From Endozoicomonas atrinae (lineage in GTDB: Bacteria; Pseudomonadota; Gammaproteobacteria; Pseudomonadales; Endozoicomonadaceae), in contig NZ_LUKQ02000035.1 in assembly GCF_001647025.1 (NCBI RefSeq), forward strand, positions 1 through 37,187: DNA of 37,187 nucleotides, given 5' to 3'. The notes beneath the pieces were generated by a model. That model did no database searches. It was not told where the DNA came from and was given only the letters and a program-made list of their open reading frames with translations. Position 1 is the first letter of the stretch; every line of letters begins with the position of its first letter. The translations under genes were made by a program, and so were the position numbers. Positions 9,472 through 18,632 of this stretch are shown here, piece by piece.

Positions 9472-10221
9472 ATGTCAACACAAGGCTTGAATCAAACTGG
9501 CAATACTCAGCCAACTCCGCCCCCTCAACAGAACGATACCGCCCAGCAAAGCCGAAAAGTATCTGATAAGCAGGCTAACGACTTTGCTGATCGCATGACT
9601 AAAGAAAAGCGTGACAAAGAGAAAAAACCTGGAGGAGAAAAGGAGCAAAGTCTGGAAAGCCTGCTGGCCGAGCGCAACAAAAGCTCTAAAGATGCCATCA
9701 AGGGACGCCAGGAAAAAGGTTCTCGTGAAGAGAACGGTGAAAATATGTTCCAGAATTCGCGCGATGGCTCTGAGCATGCAATGGTCAACAACACTCAGAA
9801 CTCGATAAAAGCAGATGTACAGCTTCGAGAGATCCCGCAGGCCAGTAGCGTTAAGGAAATTGATGCTGCACTTCAGAAAATGGCAGACCAGATTCAGGTT
9901 TCTGCAAAGGATGCTGTGAATGGGGCAGAAGTTCGTATTTCTCTGAAAGACAGTGTTCTTCCAGGTACCGAGATCAGAATTCAGCGACATGGTGGCGAGT
10001 TAACAGTAACGATGAACACCTCGTCGGCAGAAGCCGGAAACTTTCTGGCACAACACGAAGCCAACCTGCAGAAAATGCTGGCTGAGCGGTTCTCCAACGA
10101 CAAGGTTCAGGTGAATATCAATATGTCAGGTGGCGACAACCAGGATAGTGATGGTCGCTCCCGTAACCAGTATGTGGCAGAAGATAACGACCAGAACTCT
10201 TCCAGAAACGACCGGGCATAG
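9472..10221 (+). CDS. sctP: Type III secretion needle-length regulator/substrate-switch protein SctP
   Basis: This 249-residue protein has a low-complexity hydrophilic N-terminal half (Gln/Pro/Lys/Glu-rich, residues 1-110) and a folded C-terminal half with V-R-I-S-L-K-D-S-V-L-P-G-T-E-I-R-I (about 152-168), then GGELTVTMNTSSAE. This pattern recalls the HpaP/YscP/FliK type III substrate-specificity-switch domain. SctP measures needle length and triggers SctU to switch from early to late substrates. The last 30 residues are again polar (Asp/Asn/Ser/Arg). Identity among SctP proteins is very low; position between sctO and sctQ is the strongest argument. A GGAG Shine-Dalgarno sits before the ATG. 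Confidence 0.82.
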   Translation: MSTQGLNQTGNTQPTPPPQQNDTAQQSRKVSDKQANDFADRMTKEKRDKEKKPGGEKEQSLESLLAERNKSSKDAIKGRQEKGSREENGENMFQNSRDGSEHAMVNNTQNSIKADVQLREIPQASSVKEIDAALQKMADQIQVSAKDAVNGAEVRISLKDSVLPGTEIRIQRHGGELTVTMNTSSAEAGNFLAQHEANLQKMLAERFSNDKVQVNINMSGGDNQDSDGRSRNQYVAEDNDQNSSRNDRA

Positions 10222-10229
10222 GTTGAACC

Positions 10230-11201
10230 ATGGCAGCAGAAACTCTTGATCTACCCTCTGTCTCACCATCGCAGCTGCTGCTTAGCCAAATCCTCAGCAA
10301 CCGCCAGACAGAGCTTGCCCTGCCGGTTAATGAGGACAGGTGGGACATTTCGCTAAGCAGTATTGCTGCGGAGAATATGCCTGCTATCTGCATGCAACTC
10401 GAAATCAATCATCAACCCGTTTCCTTATACACCGGCAGTGCATTAATTGACCGCATTATGCCGGCCAACCTGAACAGTCAAATACTGCTCAAACTGCCAA
10501 AAGAGTTGATGCTGGCAGCACTGGAAAGCAGAATGCAGAGCCTGCTGGAGCAGCTGATGCAGGGGCTTGGGATCTCCATCAAGTTCGCTGACATGACACC
10601 TAATCCAGATAAATCAAAGCGTGCAGAACTGGCGATGAATATCCAGATAGCCGGTACGCAGTACCCCATCTACCTGGAAAGCAACCCCATAGTTTTTGAA
10701 CTTCTCAAACTACTGCCCACTCATATCCATGAACAATCCACCGATATACCTATCTGGGCAGGCCTTGAACTTGGACAGGCAAAACTGTCTAAAGAGGAAA
10801 CCAGCGCACTGGGTGTCGGTGACATAGTATTTTTTCATTACCACGTCACCGGACAGCAACTGATTATCAGAGTCAACCCGGATGTTGCTTTCGTCGGGGA
10901 AGCAGAGGGTTCTCAAATCACCATCAAGCACAGGATGGACTCAATGGAAGACGATCAAATGCATCATGAACAGGAGCCTATCGACCTGTCAGATATTGAG
11001 ATTGACCTTTTATTCGAAGTGGGGCGACAACAGTTTACCGCTCAGGAAGTTCAGTCTCTTCAGCCTGGCCATGTGTTTGAACTGGATCGTCCTATCGAAC
11101 AACCGGTTAAGGTTCGTGCCGGAGGCAAATTGATTGCCGAGTGCCAGCTTGTACAGATAAATAATCGACTGGGTGCACGTATTACCAGAATTGTCGACTG
11201 A
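10230..11201 (+). CDS. sctQ: Type III secretion C-ring (sorting platform) protein SctQ
   Basis: SctQ forms the cytoplasmic sorting-platform pods of the injectisome (YscQ/SsaQ, related to FliM/FliN). The 323-residue length fits. The C-terminal 75 residues (from PIDLSDIEIDLLFEVG at about 250) form a SpoA domain, with the typical L-Q-P-G-H-V-F-E-L-D and G-x-L-I-A-E-C-Q-L-V-Q-I-N-N-R-L-G-A-R-I motifs. Many SctQ genes also make a shorter C-terminal product from an internal start; a candidate internal Met lies at about residue 236 (MDSMEDDQMHHEQ) just before the SpoA domain. The gene begins 8 bases after sctP. Confidence 0.93.
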   Translation: MAAETLDLPSVSPSQLLLSQILSNRQTELALPVNEDRWDISLSSIAAENMPAICMQLEINHQPVSLYTGSALIDRIMPANLNSQILLKLPKELMLAALESRMQSLLEQLMQGLGISIKFADMTPNPDKSKRAELAMNIQIAGTQYPIYLESNPIVFELLKLLPTHIHEQSTDIPIWAGLELGQAKLSKEETSALGVGDIVFFHYHVTGQQLIIRVNPDVAFVGEAEGSQITIKHRMDSMEDDQMHHEQEPIDLSDIEIDLLFEVGRQQFTAQEVQSLQPGHVFELDRPIEQPVKVRAGGKLIAECQLVQINNRLGARITRIVD

Positions 11202-11265
11202 CTACCTTAAGACCACCCAAACGATAAAGTCTCTTGTTCATACTCTGAGACTGGAAAAGGCGACT

Positions 11266-11934
11266 ATGGAAAGCGGCGCAATTACTCTCACCAGTCCATT
11301 TTATTTGATGATCCCACTGGCGCTGATGGCGCTGGTGCCCTTTCTTGCTGTGATGGGGACATCATTCCTGAAACTGGTTGTCGTATTCTCCATCCTAAGA
11401 AACGCTACCGGTCTTCAGCAGATTCCTCCCAACATCGCCATGAATGCTCTGGCTATTATCCTGACGCTTTACATCATGGCTCCGGTAGGTTTTGAGGCCT
11501 GGGATCTCGCTCAAGAGGAGAATATCAGTTTTCAGACTGAAGACAGTAAAGAGCTGATGAGTAATATCGATTTGCTGATAACCCCCTACCGAGATTTCCT
11601 GAAAAAAAATACCACTGAGCGAGAAAGAAATTTCTTTCTGAAGAGCGCAAGAATATTGTGGCCAAAGGCATACCAGGCACAACTGACTTCTGATGACCTG
11701 GTAGTTCTAATGCCGTCTTACTGTATCAGTGAACTGACCAAGGCTTTCGAAATCGGCTTTCTGCTCTATTTGCCGTTTATCGTTATTGACTTGATCGTCT
11801 CTAACATCCTTCTGGCCATGGGTATGATGATGGTGTCACCCATGACTATATCCCTGCCTTTCAAGCTATTGCTGTTTGTATTGCTGGATGGCTGGACTCG
11901 TCTAATTCACGGACTGGTGCTGAGTTATGCATGA
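11266..11934 (+). CDS. sctR: Type III secretion export gate protein SctR
   Basis: SctR (YscR/FliP family) builds the pentameric core of the SctRST export gate in the inner membrane. The 222-residue protein has about four membrane segments: two at the N-terminus (PLALMALVPFLAVMGTSFLKLV and the AMNALAIILTLYIMAPVG stretch), and two at the C-terminus (GFLLYLPFIVIDLIVSNILL and LPFKLLLFVLLDGW). Family hallmarks are T-S-F-L-K-L-V-V-V-F-S-I-L-R-N-A-T-G and M-M-M-V-S-P-M-T-I-S-L-P-F-K. The frame is open back to 11173, but that would overlap sctQ by 29 bases. The ATG at 11266 has a Shine-Dalgarno-like aaaagg and gives the usual family length. It overlaps sctS by 8 bases. Confidence 0.96.
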   Translation: MESGAITLTSPFYLMIPLALMALVPFLAVMGTSFLKLVVVFSILRNATGLQQIPPNIAMNALAIILTLYIMAPVGFEAWDLAQEENISFQTEDSKELMSNIDLLITPYRDFLKKNTTERERNFFLKSARILWPKAYQAQLTSDDLVVLMPSYCISELTKAFEIGFLLYLPFIVIDLIVSNILLAMGMMMVSPMTISLPFKLLLFVLLDGWTRLIHGLVLSYA

Positions 11935-12190
11935 CCCGCATATACTGACACTGACAGCTCAGTCACTCTGGCTGACGCTGTTACTTTCCATGCCTCCCAT
12001 CATCGCGGCATCAGTGGTTGGTCTGCTCATCAGTTTGATTCAGGCACTGACACAAATTCAGGAACAAACCCTGCCTTTTGCATTTAAGCTGGTAGCGGTC
12101 ATTATCAGTATTTTCCTGACATCCCGCTGGATGGGTATCGAGATTTATAACTTCTCGCTGGCAATCATGGATATGCTGGAAAGGCTCTGA
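11927..12190 (+). CDS. sctS: Type III secretion export gate protein SctS
   Basis: SctS (YscS/FliQ family) contributes four copies to the export gate. The 87-residue length is exact for the family. Two long hydrophobic hairpin helices are visible, about residues 14-40 and 50-72. The family motif G-L-L-I-S-L-I-Q-A-L-T-Q-I-Q-E-Q-T-L-P-F is intact. Translation is probably coupled to sctR through the 8-base overlap, and sctT begins 2 bases after its stop. Confidence 0.97.
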   Translation: MHDPHILTLTAQSLWLTLLLSMPPIIAASVVGLLISLIQALTQIQEQTLPFAFKLVAVIISIFLTSRWMGIEIYNFSLAIMDMLERL

Positions 12191-12192
12191 CA

Positions 12193-12984
12193 ATGATCCT
12201 GCCCGTTGACGATCTGAAAGAGTGGTTTTACATCCTCTCAATGGGAATGCCCCGCATAGTTTCCATGTTTACCGTTCTGCCCATGCTGCACAAGCGGAAC
12301 CTTGGCGGGACCATGATACGTAACGGTATTTGCATGTGTCTGGTGCTGTTCATGCACCCCATGCTGTCTGAAGCCAAACCGGATGAAGCGCTGTCCATCT
12401 ACGACACGGGTGGAATCGTTATCAAGGAAGCCTTTATCGGTGCCATCATGGGCTTCGTACTGGCAATCCCGTTCTGGGCATTGGAAGCTGCCGGATTTTT
12501 TATTGATAACCAGCGGGGTGCTTCCATGGCCAGTACCCTGAATCCATTTTCGGGTGCGGAAACATCCCCGATGGGGATCCTGTTCAGCCAAGCGCTTATT
12601 GCGCTGGTCATGACCAGTGGGCTGTTCCTGTTAATACTGGAAAGCCTGATGCTCACCTATAAAGTCTGGCCGGTATTCAGCTACTTCCCAAACATCAACC
12701 AGGAAGCGGTAACCTTTTTCCTTGGCCAGTTTGATCTGATTATCCAGTTGTCCATGTGGCTCTCTGCGCCGGTCATTATCTGTATGTTTATTACCGAGTT
12801 TGGCATCGCCCTGATCAGCCGGGCTGCTCCCCAGCTGAACGTATTCATTCTGGCCATGCCAATTAAATCTGCCGTTGCCTGTGCCATTCTGGTGGTTTAC
12901 ATGGCAACCATTCTGGAACTGTCCCGCAAATACATGATGGGAATCCCCGAGTTGTTTGAATCATTGGGAGTGATCTGGAAATGA
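12193..12984 (+). CDS. sctT: Type III secretion export gate protein SctT
   Basis: SctT (YscT/FliR family) joins SctR and SctS in the export gate and seeds its assembly. The 263-residue length and six to eight hydrophobic segments match. Family landmarks include P-M-L-H-K-R-N-L-G-G near residue 33-42, E-A-F-I-G-A-I-M-G-F-V-L-A-I-P-F-W-A-L-E-A-A-G, N-Q-R-G-A-S-M-A-S-T-L-N-P, and the late R-A-A-P-Q-L-N-V-F-I-L-A-M-P-I-K-S block. The stop overlaps the sctU start by 4 bases (ATGA), implying translational coupling. Confidence 0.96.
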   Translation: MILPVDDLKEWFYILSMGMPRIVSMFTVLPMLHKRNLGGTMIRNGICMCLVLFMHPMLSEAKPDEALSIYDTGGIVIKEAFIGAIMGFVLAIPFWALEAAGFFIDNQRGASMASTLNPFSGAETSPMGILFSQALIALVMTSGLFLLILESLMLTYKVWPVFSYFPNINQEAVTFFLGQFDLIIQLSMWLSAPVIICMFITEFGIALISRAAPQLNVFILAMPIKSAVACAILVVYMATILELSRKYMMGIPELFESLGVIWK

Positions 12985-14045
12985 GCGCAGAAAAAACGGA
13001 AGAGCCCACCCCCAAAAAACTCCGCGACGCGCGGGAAAAAGGTCAGGTCGCCAAAAGTAAAGAAGTATCTGGCACTTTTAACCTTATAGCAGTACTGGCA
13101 TTACTCTGGATGATGAGCGAAACCTTTATCGATAAGTTCAAGCAGATGGTGCTGTTTCCCACGTTAAGCTACAACGAACCATTTGAAGTTTCTTTTAAAA
13201 TAGTGACTCACGGCATTCTTGACTTAACCATGGACCTGCTGATTCCTCTGGTCGCCGTCTCCATGTTTTCTGCAATTATCGGCAACGTCATGCAGTTTGG
13301 CCTGCTGTTTGCACCTGAAGGTATTAAACCGGATATTGAAAAGATCAGCCCGGTTGGCGGGCTGAAAAAGATTTTCGCCATGAAAAACCTTGTCGAGTTT
13401 TTCAAGTCGGTTATCAAAATTCTCTTTCTGACATTTGTTGTGTATTACGTCATCTACAGCAGTGTGGGTGACATGGTCGATATGCCATATTGTGGCAGCT
13501 CATGCATATTGCCAGTTGCAGCCCACCTGATTAAAAAGCTACTGCTCTACTCAATGATTGCTTTCGTGATTATTGCGGTCCTCGACTATATGTTTGAGCG
13601 CTACAACTTTATGAAGCAGAACCGGATGAGCAAGGATGAGGTCAAGCGGGAACATAAAGAAAGTGAAGGTAGCCCTGAGATCAAGGGTAAGCGTAAAGAG
13701 ATCCATCAGGAAATACTGAACCAGGCTGAAAATACCGGTAAGTCAGATGTTGTGATCAAAAACCCGACCCATCTGGCCATTGGTCTACAGTATCGCCAGG
13801 GTAAGACACCGCTTCCTATTGTCACGGTTAAAGGTCGTGGTGGTCATGCCCGGTTTATTATCAAAATTGCAGAAAAAGAAGGCATTCCTGTTCTTGAAAA
13901 CGTTCCACTGGCTCATGCCCTGTTTCATCTGGACATTGCCGATTTTATCCCAGGGGAGCTGATAGAGCCTGTTGCAGAAGTCTTCCGCTGGGTGCAGGAA
14001 ATTAAAGAGCAGGAAAAAGAGGGAGAGTCGCCAGGTGAAGAGTGA
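12981..14045 (+). CDS. sctU: Type III secretion switch/autoprotease SctU
   Basis: SctU (YscU/FlhB family) has four N-terminal membrane helices (within residues 25-210) and a cytoplasmic C-terminal domain that cleaves itself at NPTH to switch substrate class. The N-P-T-H site is intact at residues 261-264 (context VVIKNPTHLAIGLQ). The opening EKTEEPTPKKLRDAREKGQV and the linker MSKDEVKREHKESEGSPEIK are textbook for the family. Length is 354. It ends in an acidic tail (EQEKEGESPGEE). As the last gene of the block it is followed by a long hairpin, so the operon is sctN to sctU only. Confidence 0.97.
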   Translation: MSAEKTEEPTPKKLRDAREKGQVAKSKEVSGTFNLIAVLALLWMMSETFIDKFKQMVLFPTLSYNEPFEVSFKIVTHGILDLTMDLLIPLVAVSMFSAIIGNVMQFGLLFAPEGIKPDIEKISPVGGLKKIFAMKNLVEFFKSVIKILFLTFVVYYVIYSSVGDMVDMPYCGSSCILPVAAHLIKKLLLYSMIAFVIIAVLDYMFERYNFMKQNRMSKDEVKREHKESEGSPEIKGKRKEIHQEILNQAENTGKSDVVIKNPTHLAIGLQYRQGKTPLPIVTVKGRGGHARFIIKIAEKEGIPVLENVPLAHALFHLDIADFIPGELIEPVAEVFRWVQEIKEQEKEGESPGEE

Positions 14046-14046
14046 T

Positions 14047-14080
14047 CAGCAGCGCAATTTTATAAAAAATTGCGCTGCTG
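14047..14080. terminator. Long hairpin between convergent sctU and SDR genes
   Basis: Perfect 15-bp arms, cagcagcgcaatttt (14047-14061) and aaaattgcgctgctg (14066-14080), with a 4-base loop. It starts 2 bases after the sctU stop and lies 18 bases beyond the stop of the convergent dehydrogenase. There is no long T run after either arm, but its position between convergent stops makes a bidirectional transcription-ending or mRNA-stabilising hairpin likely. Confidence 0.75.
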
Positions 14081-14097
14081 AATAATACCAATAAAAG

Positions 14098-14940
14098 TCA
14101 GCCGGTCCTGGCAATCTGCTCTTTGGCAAACATCTTCGCAAAGGGCTTATGAATCGCTGAAGGAAGCAGTCTTTTAAATTTTTCTACCATATGTGAATCA
14201 GTACCAATAACCACTCGCTGTTTATTCTTCCTGACCGCATTCAGCATTTTTGCAACCGCCTTATCGGTATCCATAGCAAACTTATCGACTTTTCTATTTA
14301 TAGCTGCTGCATTTGCAGGATTGCCTGCCTTGTCCAGATGCGCTTTAAGTATATTGGTTTTAATCGCCCCAGGATGAACACTAGTCACCCCAATATTATC
14401 CATATGCAACTCAGCCCACAGTGTTTCACTGATCGCCCGCACTGCTGACTTTGTTGCGCAGTAAGAAGACTGATTAGGCATACCAATAAAGCCCGCCAGA
14501 CTGGACATATTGATAATATGCGCATTCTCAGGGCCTTTCCTGCCCTGCTCTTTCAGGTAAGGCAGAAACGCTTTGGTGCCATAGATCACCCCCCACAGGT
14601 TGATACCAATCACCAGTTCCCAATGCTCAATACTCAGGTCTTCAAAACTGCTCTGCAGGGTAATACCCGCATTATTCACCAGCAGGTTGACAGCACCATG
14701 TACTTCAATCACTTCTGCCGGCAGGGCTTCCATCCTCTTGCGGTCAGTAACATCAACAATATGACAGCTGACTCTTACACCATAGGGTTCAAGCAACTTG
14801 GCCGTTTCATCCAGCCCCTGCTGACTGATATCACCCAGGGCCAAATGACAGCCTTCTTTCGCCAGCTGAAGCGCCATCTCCCGTCCAATGCCACCACCTG
14901 CACCGGTGATAACAGCCACTTTATTATTAAAATTGTTCAT
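14098..14940 (-). CDS. Short-chain dehydrogenase/reductase, last gene of the meta-cleavage operon
   Basis: This classical SDR (280 residues from the ATG at 14940) has the Rossmann cofactor motif T-G-A-G-G-G-I-G (12-19), N-N-A-G (89-92), and the catalytic set Ser146/147, Tyr160 and Lys164 in S-S-Y-C-A-T-K. An aspartate after the second strand (ALGD) suggests NAD rather than NADP. The frame is open to a TTG at 14988, but that start lies inside the repeat hairpin, so the internal ATG is preferred. It lies downstream of tesG in the same direction, separated by a 34-base repeat hairpin. Its substrate may be a hydroxysteroid or a side-chain alcohol, but sequence alone does not say. Confidence 0.85.
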   Translation of the reverse strand: MNNFNNKVAVITGAGGGIGREMALQLAKEGCHLALGDISQQGLDETAKLLEPYGVRVSCHIVDVTDRKRMEALPAEVIEVHGAVNLLVNNAGITLQSSFEDLSIEHWELVIGINLWGVIYGTKAFLPYLKEQGRKGPENAHIINMSSLAGFIGMPNQSSYCATKSAVRAISETLWAELHMDNIGVTSVHPGAIKTNILKAHLDKAGNPANAAAINRKVDKFAMDTDKAVAKMLNAVRKNKQRVVIGTDSHMVEKFKRLLPSAIHKPFAKMFAKEQIARTG

Positions 14941-14970
14941 AGGCTGAAGTCTGCTGTTAAAAAGATTTTT

Positions 14971-15010
14971 TAACCACGAAGACCACAAAGCGCACCAGGC
15001 CTTTGTGGTC
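14971..15010. repeat. Intergenic palindromic repeat, copy 1
   Basis: The left flank taaccacgaa is followed by gaccacaaag (14981-14990), a 10-base loop, and ctttgtggtc (15001-15010), a perfect 10-bp inverted repeat. The core AACCACGAAGNNCACAAAG is shared with copies at 26805-26869 and 29430-29505. Here the outer arm has degenerated on the right. It lies between tesG and the SDR gene of one operon. Confidence 0.75.
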
Positions 15011-15023
15011 CAGGGAAGGATAG

Positions 15024-16052
15024 TTAGATGAGCCCCTGCTCTTTAGCCATGGTCAGCGCCAGGTCTTCGATCATATCTTCCTGGCCACCCACTGTTCCAC
15101 GACGACCCAACTCTGCCAGAATATCCCGGGCCTGAACGCCATACTTGGCTTCGGCACGCTTGGCAAACAGCAGGAAGGAAGAGTAAACACCCGCATAACC
15201 CAGAGTCAGTGCATCACGGTCGATCCGAATCGGCTGATCCATCAGCGGCACTACAAGGTCTTCTGCCACATCGCTGATCTTGTAAAGGTCAACGCCGGTT
15301 TCAACCCCCATGCGATTAAGCACCGCAACAAAGACTTCAAGAGGCGTATTACCGGCACCTGCACCAAGTCCTGCAACGGAACCATCAATACGAGTAGCAC
15401 CCGCCTCAATGGCAGACAGAGAGTTAGCAATTCCCATGGCCAGGTTATGGTGACCATGGAAGCCGATTTCGGTTTCAGGGTTCAGCTCAGCACGTAACAG
15501 ACCCAGCTTTTCTGTCACTTCATCCGGAAGCATATAACCGGCAGAGTCGGTGCAATAAATACAGTTTGCTCCGTAGCTCTCCATCAATTTGGCCTGCTCC
15601 AGAACTTTCTCGGCACTGACCATATGGGCCATCATCAAGAAGCCAACCGTATCCATCCCCATCTTGGCAGACATGCCAATATGCTGTTCCGATACATCGG
15701 CTTCGGTACAGTGAGTTGCGACACGAATGGTGGAAACGCCCAGGTCTTTCGCCATTCTCAGGTGATCCAGGGTGCCAATGCCTGGTAACTGCAGGGCAGA
15801 CACCTTGGCATTTTTCATCTTGGGAATAACGGCATCCAGGTATTCTTCATCCGTGTGAGCCGGAAAACCGTAGTTAACGGAAGCACCACCCAGGCCATCA
15901 CCGTGGGTAACTTCGATCAGAGGAATGCCTGCCTCATCCATGGCAGTCGCAATATTCACCATTTCGTCCAGAGAGATCTGGTGACGCTTGGCATGCATAC
16001 CATCACGCAGACACATGTCATGGAGAGTGACTTTCTTACCTTTCAGATTCAT
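15024..16052 (-). CDS. tesG: 4-hydroxy-2-oxoacid aldolase (TesG/HsaF; DmpG family)
   Basis: This class II, divalent-metal aldolase splits 4-hydroxy-2-oxoacids into pyruvate and an aldehyde; in steroid ring A/B breakdown the substrate is 4-hydroxy-2-oxohexanoate and the aldehyde is propanal. The 342-residue length is typical. Catalytic and metal ligands are visible: Arg16-Asp17 and His20 in L-R-D-G-M-H, and His199/His201 in G-F-H-G-H-H-N. The C-terminal part (from about residue 280) is the DmpG communication domain that docks the dehydrogenase and channels the aldehyde. The gene starts 3 bases after the tesF stop, fitting the obligate complex. Gene order tesE-tesF-tesG equals that of Comamonas testosteroni. 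The same enzymes occur in phenol and 3-phenylpropionate pathways; the neighbouring steroid genes favour the steroid role. Confidence 0.93.
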   Translation of the reverse strand: MNLKGKKVTLHDMCLRDGMHAKRHQISLDEMVNIATAMDEAGIPLIEVTHGDGLGGASVNYGFPAHTDEEYLDAVIPKMKNAKVSALQLPGIGTLDHLRMAKDLGVSTIRVATHCTEADVSEQHIGMSAKMGMDTVGFLMMAHMVSAEKVLEQAKLMESYGANCIYCTDSAGYMLPDEVTEKLGLLRAELNPETEIGFHGHHNLAMGIANSLSAIEAGATRIDGSVAGLGAGAGNTPLEVFVAVLNRMGVETGVDLYKISDVAEDLVVPLMDQPIRIDRDALTLGYAGVYSSFLLFAKRAEAKYGVQARDILAELGRRGTVGGQEDMIEDLALTMAKEQGLI

Positions 16053-16055
16053 TGT

Positions 16056-16970
16056 TTATTCTCCACGTGCCGGTAAGGTGATTGCGCCTTTTGCCGCTTC
16101 TTCAGCAAACATCTCAGCCGTTCTCAGGCCTGCTGCGGTCATGATATCGAGGTTACCCGCATACTTGGGCAGGAAGTCGCCAAGACCTTCAACCTCCATA
16201 AAAACAGAAACCCGGTTGCCGTCAAAGATCGGGCCATTCACCAGACGATAGCCCGGAACGTATTTCTGAACCTCAGCCACCATATCGTGAACAGACCGGG
16301 TTATGGCCGCCTGATCCGGCTCCTCAGCAGTCAGACAGTGAATGGTATCCCGCATAATCAGTGGTGGCTCGGCAGGGTTGATGATAATGATCGCCTTACC
16401 CTTCTTCGCTCCACCCACTTTTTCAACAGCGCCAGAGGTTGTACGGGTAAACTCATCAATATTCTGTCGTGTACCAGGCCCTACAGAACGGGAGGATACC
16501 GTAGCCACAATCTCACCATACTCTACTTCCTGAACCCTTGAGACGGCAGCAACCATGGGAATCGTTGCCTGTCCACCACAGGTCACCATGTTGACATTGA
16601 GTTTCAGCTCTTCGGTGTGTTCTTTCAGGTTAACGGGAGGAACGCAGAACGGGCCGATGGCCGCAGGCGTCAAATCAATCATAATGACGCCGAGCTCATT
16701 CAGTTTGCGGCTGTTTTCTGCATGCACATAAGCGGAGGTGGCATCAAAGGCGACTCGGATATCGTCCTTGATCACATGAGGAAGAACACCATCCACACCT
16801 TCTGCAGAGGTTTTGATGCCCATCTCACGGGCACGCTTCAAGCCCTCGGATTCCGGGTCAATACCCACCATCCAGACTGGCTCAATCCATTCGGAGCGTT
16901 TCATTTTCATCAACAGGTCGGTACCGATATTACCCGGCCCAATGATGATTGCCTTCAGTTTCTGACTCAT
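16056..16970 (-). CDS. tesF: Acetaldehyde/propanal dehydrogenase (acylating) (TesF/HsaG)
   Basis: The enzyme oxidises the aldehyde made by TesG to acetyl- or propionyl-CoA with NAD and CoA, receiving it through a tunnel. From the ATG at 16970 ([20 protein letters not shown]) it has 304 residues, the family length. The nucleotide-binding G-P-G-N-I-G-T-D lies at residues 11-18 and the catalytic Cys131 sits in [10 protein letters not shown], the same number as in BphJ. The frame extends to a TTG at 16985, but GGAG is correctly spaced for the ATG and the TTG would overlap tesE. It is 4 bases from tesE and 3 from tesG. Confidence 0.94.
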   Translation of the reverse strand: MSQKLKAIIIGPGNIGTDLLMKMKRSEWIEPVWMVGIDPESEGLKRAREMGIKTSAEGVDGVLPHVIKDDIRVAFDATSAYVHAENSRKLNELGVIMIDLTPAAIGPFCVPPVNLKEHTEELKLNVNMVTCGGQATIPMVAAVSRVQEVEYGEIVATVSSRSVGPGTRQNIDEFTRTTSGAVEKVGGAKKGKAIIIINPAEPPLIMRDTIHCLTAEEPDQAAITRSVHDMVAEVQKYVPGYRLVNGPIFDGNRVSVFMEVEGLGDFLPKYAGNLDIMTAAGLRTAEMFAEEAAKGAITLPARGE

Positions 16971-16974
16971 CTTG

Positions 16975-17766
16975 TTATTCTCCAAATGTCACAGCGGCCT
17001 TGCCCAAACCTTCAATCTCCAGTTCCATCACATCACCGGGCTGTACCGGCTCCAATGGCACCAGGGAACCGGACAGGATGATCTCTCCAGCCTTGAATGG
17101 AATACCAAATTCTCCCAGCGTGTTTGCCAGCCAGGCGACAGCGGTCAGTGGATCACCCTGAACCGCTGAACCCAGCCCTTCACTGATCAGCTGGCCATTT
17201 TTATACACTTTCATCTGTGCTGAAGGCAGGTCGATAGTGTTGGGATCAACCCGTTCTTCGCCCAGCACAAAAACTCCGCAGGAAGCATTATCTGAAACCG
17301 TGTCCTGAATTTTGATCTGCCAGTTATGAATTCTGGAATCGACAATTTCAAAACACGGCATGACGCACTCCGTGGCTTCCATAACATCCTTCTCTGTCAC
17401 ACCAGGCCCTACCAGATCTTTCTTGAGCTTGAAAGCAATCTCACCTTCTGCCCGAGGCTGAATCAATTTATTCTCTGAACAGGAGATGGTGTCGCCATTT
17501 TTGAACCACATCTCATCAGTGATGAAACCAAAATCCGGCTGGTGAACATTCAGCATGTCCTGAACCGCTTTGGACGTAACCCCAATTTTTTTGCCCACAA
17601 TACGGTCACCCGCTGCCACACGGCGTTCTACCATATGCAGGGAGATGTGGTAGGCATCTTCAATGGTGATATCACTTTCACGATTGGTCAGCGGCTCGAT
17701 TGTTTTACCTGATTTCAGAGCTTCATAAAGCTCATCACCGTACTGCGCTCTTTTTTCGTTATTCAT
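16975..17766 (-). CDS. tesE: 2-hydroxydienoate hydratase (TesE/HsaE; MhpD family)
   Basis: TesE adds water to 2-hydroxyhexa-2,4-dienoate, the C6 product of ring A/B hydrolysis, yielding 4-hydroxy-2-oxohexanoate for TesG. The 263-residue protein shows the fumarylacetoacetate-hydrolase-like fold signatures of MhpD/Dmp[14 protein letters not shown] (about 58-70), the [10 protein letters not shown] segment, P-R-A-E-G-E-I-A-F (metal ligand Glu pair) and the closing [23 protein letters not shown]. It starts with ATG at 17766 after an AT-rich 44-base gap from the hydrolase gene and carries the first position of the tesEFG trio. An equivalent role in a 2-hydroxypentadienoate pathway cannot be excluded from sequence. 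Confidence 0.93.
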   Translation of the reverse strand: MNNEKRAQYGDELYEALKSGKTIEPLTNRESDITIEDAYHISLHMVERRVAAGDRIVGKKIGVTSKAVQDMLNVHQPDFGFITDEMWFKNGDTISCSENKLIQPRAEGEIAFKLKKDLVGPGVTEKDVMEATECVMPCFEIVDSRIHNWQIKIQDTVSDNASCGVFVLGEERVDPNTIDLPSAQMKVYKNGQLISEGLGSAVQGDPLTAVAWLANTLGEFGIPFKAGEIILSGSLVPLEPVQPGDVMELEIEGLGKAAVTFGE

Positions 17767-17810
17767 TGTATTTATTCTTTAATTTGGAAAATGCTGTAAA
17801 AAAAGTTTTC

Positions 17811-18632
17811 TTAATTATGCCGGATAAAATCAATGCACTGGCGATTGAACCAGGCTTCATGCTCAACCATCACCCAGTGGCCGCATTCACTTAACAATGT
17901 GAAGCGGATATTGCTGCAGGCATTCATCATGGTGTCCGCACCGCGGGAAGGACAGAACTTATCGTTGACACCCCAGATACCAAAGATGGGGCATCTCAAT
18001 TCATGAAGGCGGGATGCCATATTCGGCACCTGCATGGTGGACAATACGCAGACTGGCTGTTCATGAACAACAGCTACCCGCTCATTGACAGTTTCATCCG
18101 TCACCTGCGAGGCATCAAACAGTTGAAGCCCTAACAGACGGCGCATACCAGAAGCGTCTTTCAACTCTCCGGAGGCAAAGGCTGCTGCCATCTTCTGGAT
18201 ACCTTCCATCTCCTGAAAGTACTGCTCTTTTTCCATCAGACCGCCTGGCGCCATAAGAATCAACTTCCTGACCAGTTCGGGATAATCCAGAGTCAATTTG
18301 ATAGCAATGGCACCGCCCAGCGAATTACCCACCAGGGTAACTGAATCAATTGCCAGCTGGTCAATCAGGCCTTTCACTGCGGCAACAAAAAAATCGAGGG
18401 TATATTCTGTTTCCGGTTTATCACTCAACCCGTATCCCGGAAGGTCAGGAACAATCGCTCGCACGCCCGCTTCGGCAAAAATCGGATAGTTGCCCTTGAA
18501 ATTGCTGTAACCACTGGCACCGGGTCCACTGCCATGCAGGAAAAGTACCGCCTCGCCCTGGCCAGCTTCGTGGTAGTGAAGTGACAGACCATCTTCCAAT
18601 TGAACAAAATGCCCCTCTGGAATTGCACTCAT
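17811..18632 (-). CDS. tesD: Meta-cleavage product hydrolase (TesD/HsaD-like, alpha/beta hydrolase)
   Basis: MCP hydrolases cut the C-C bond of the ring-opened product; in steroid degradation TesD/HsaD splits 4,5:9,10-diseco-3-hydroxy-5,9,17-trioxoandrosta-1(10),2-diene-4-oate into a C6 dienoate (for TesE) and the ring C/D propanoate. The 273-residue protein has the oxyanion-hole segment H-G-S-G-P-G-A-S-G (33-41), the nucleophile Ser104 in G-N-S-L-G-G, Asp224 in W-G-V-N-D and His252 in C-G-H-W. Size and motifs match MhpC/BphD/HsaD. The steroid assignment is inferred from context (tesEFG directly downstream, ketosteroid isomerase and ipd genes nearby). It is the first gene of the minus-strand operon and is divergent from the SDR at 18927. 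Confidence 0.88.
   Translation of the reverse strand: MSAIPEGHFVQLEDGLSLHYHEAGQGEAVLFLHGSGPGASGYSNFKGNYPIFAEAGVRAIVPDLPGYGLSDKPETEYTLDFFVAAVKGLIDQLAIDSVTLVGNSLGGAIAIKLTLDYPELVRKLILMAPGGLMEKEQYFQEMEGIQKMAAAFASGELKDASGMRRLLGLQLFDASQVTDETVNERVAVVHEQPVCVLSTMQVPNMASRLHELRCPIFGIWGVNDKFCPSRGADTMMNACSNIRFTLLSECGHWVMVEHEAWFNRQCIDFIRHN

Noticed and set aside
14941-14988. 16-residue extension of the SDR from a TTG
   Set aside because: It lies in the palindromic repeat and the ATG at 14940 begins the SDR fold at the normal place.
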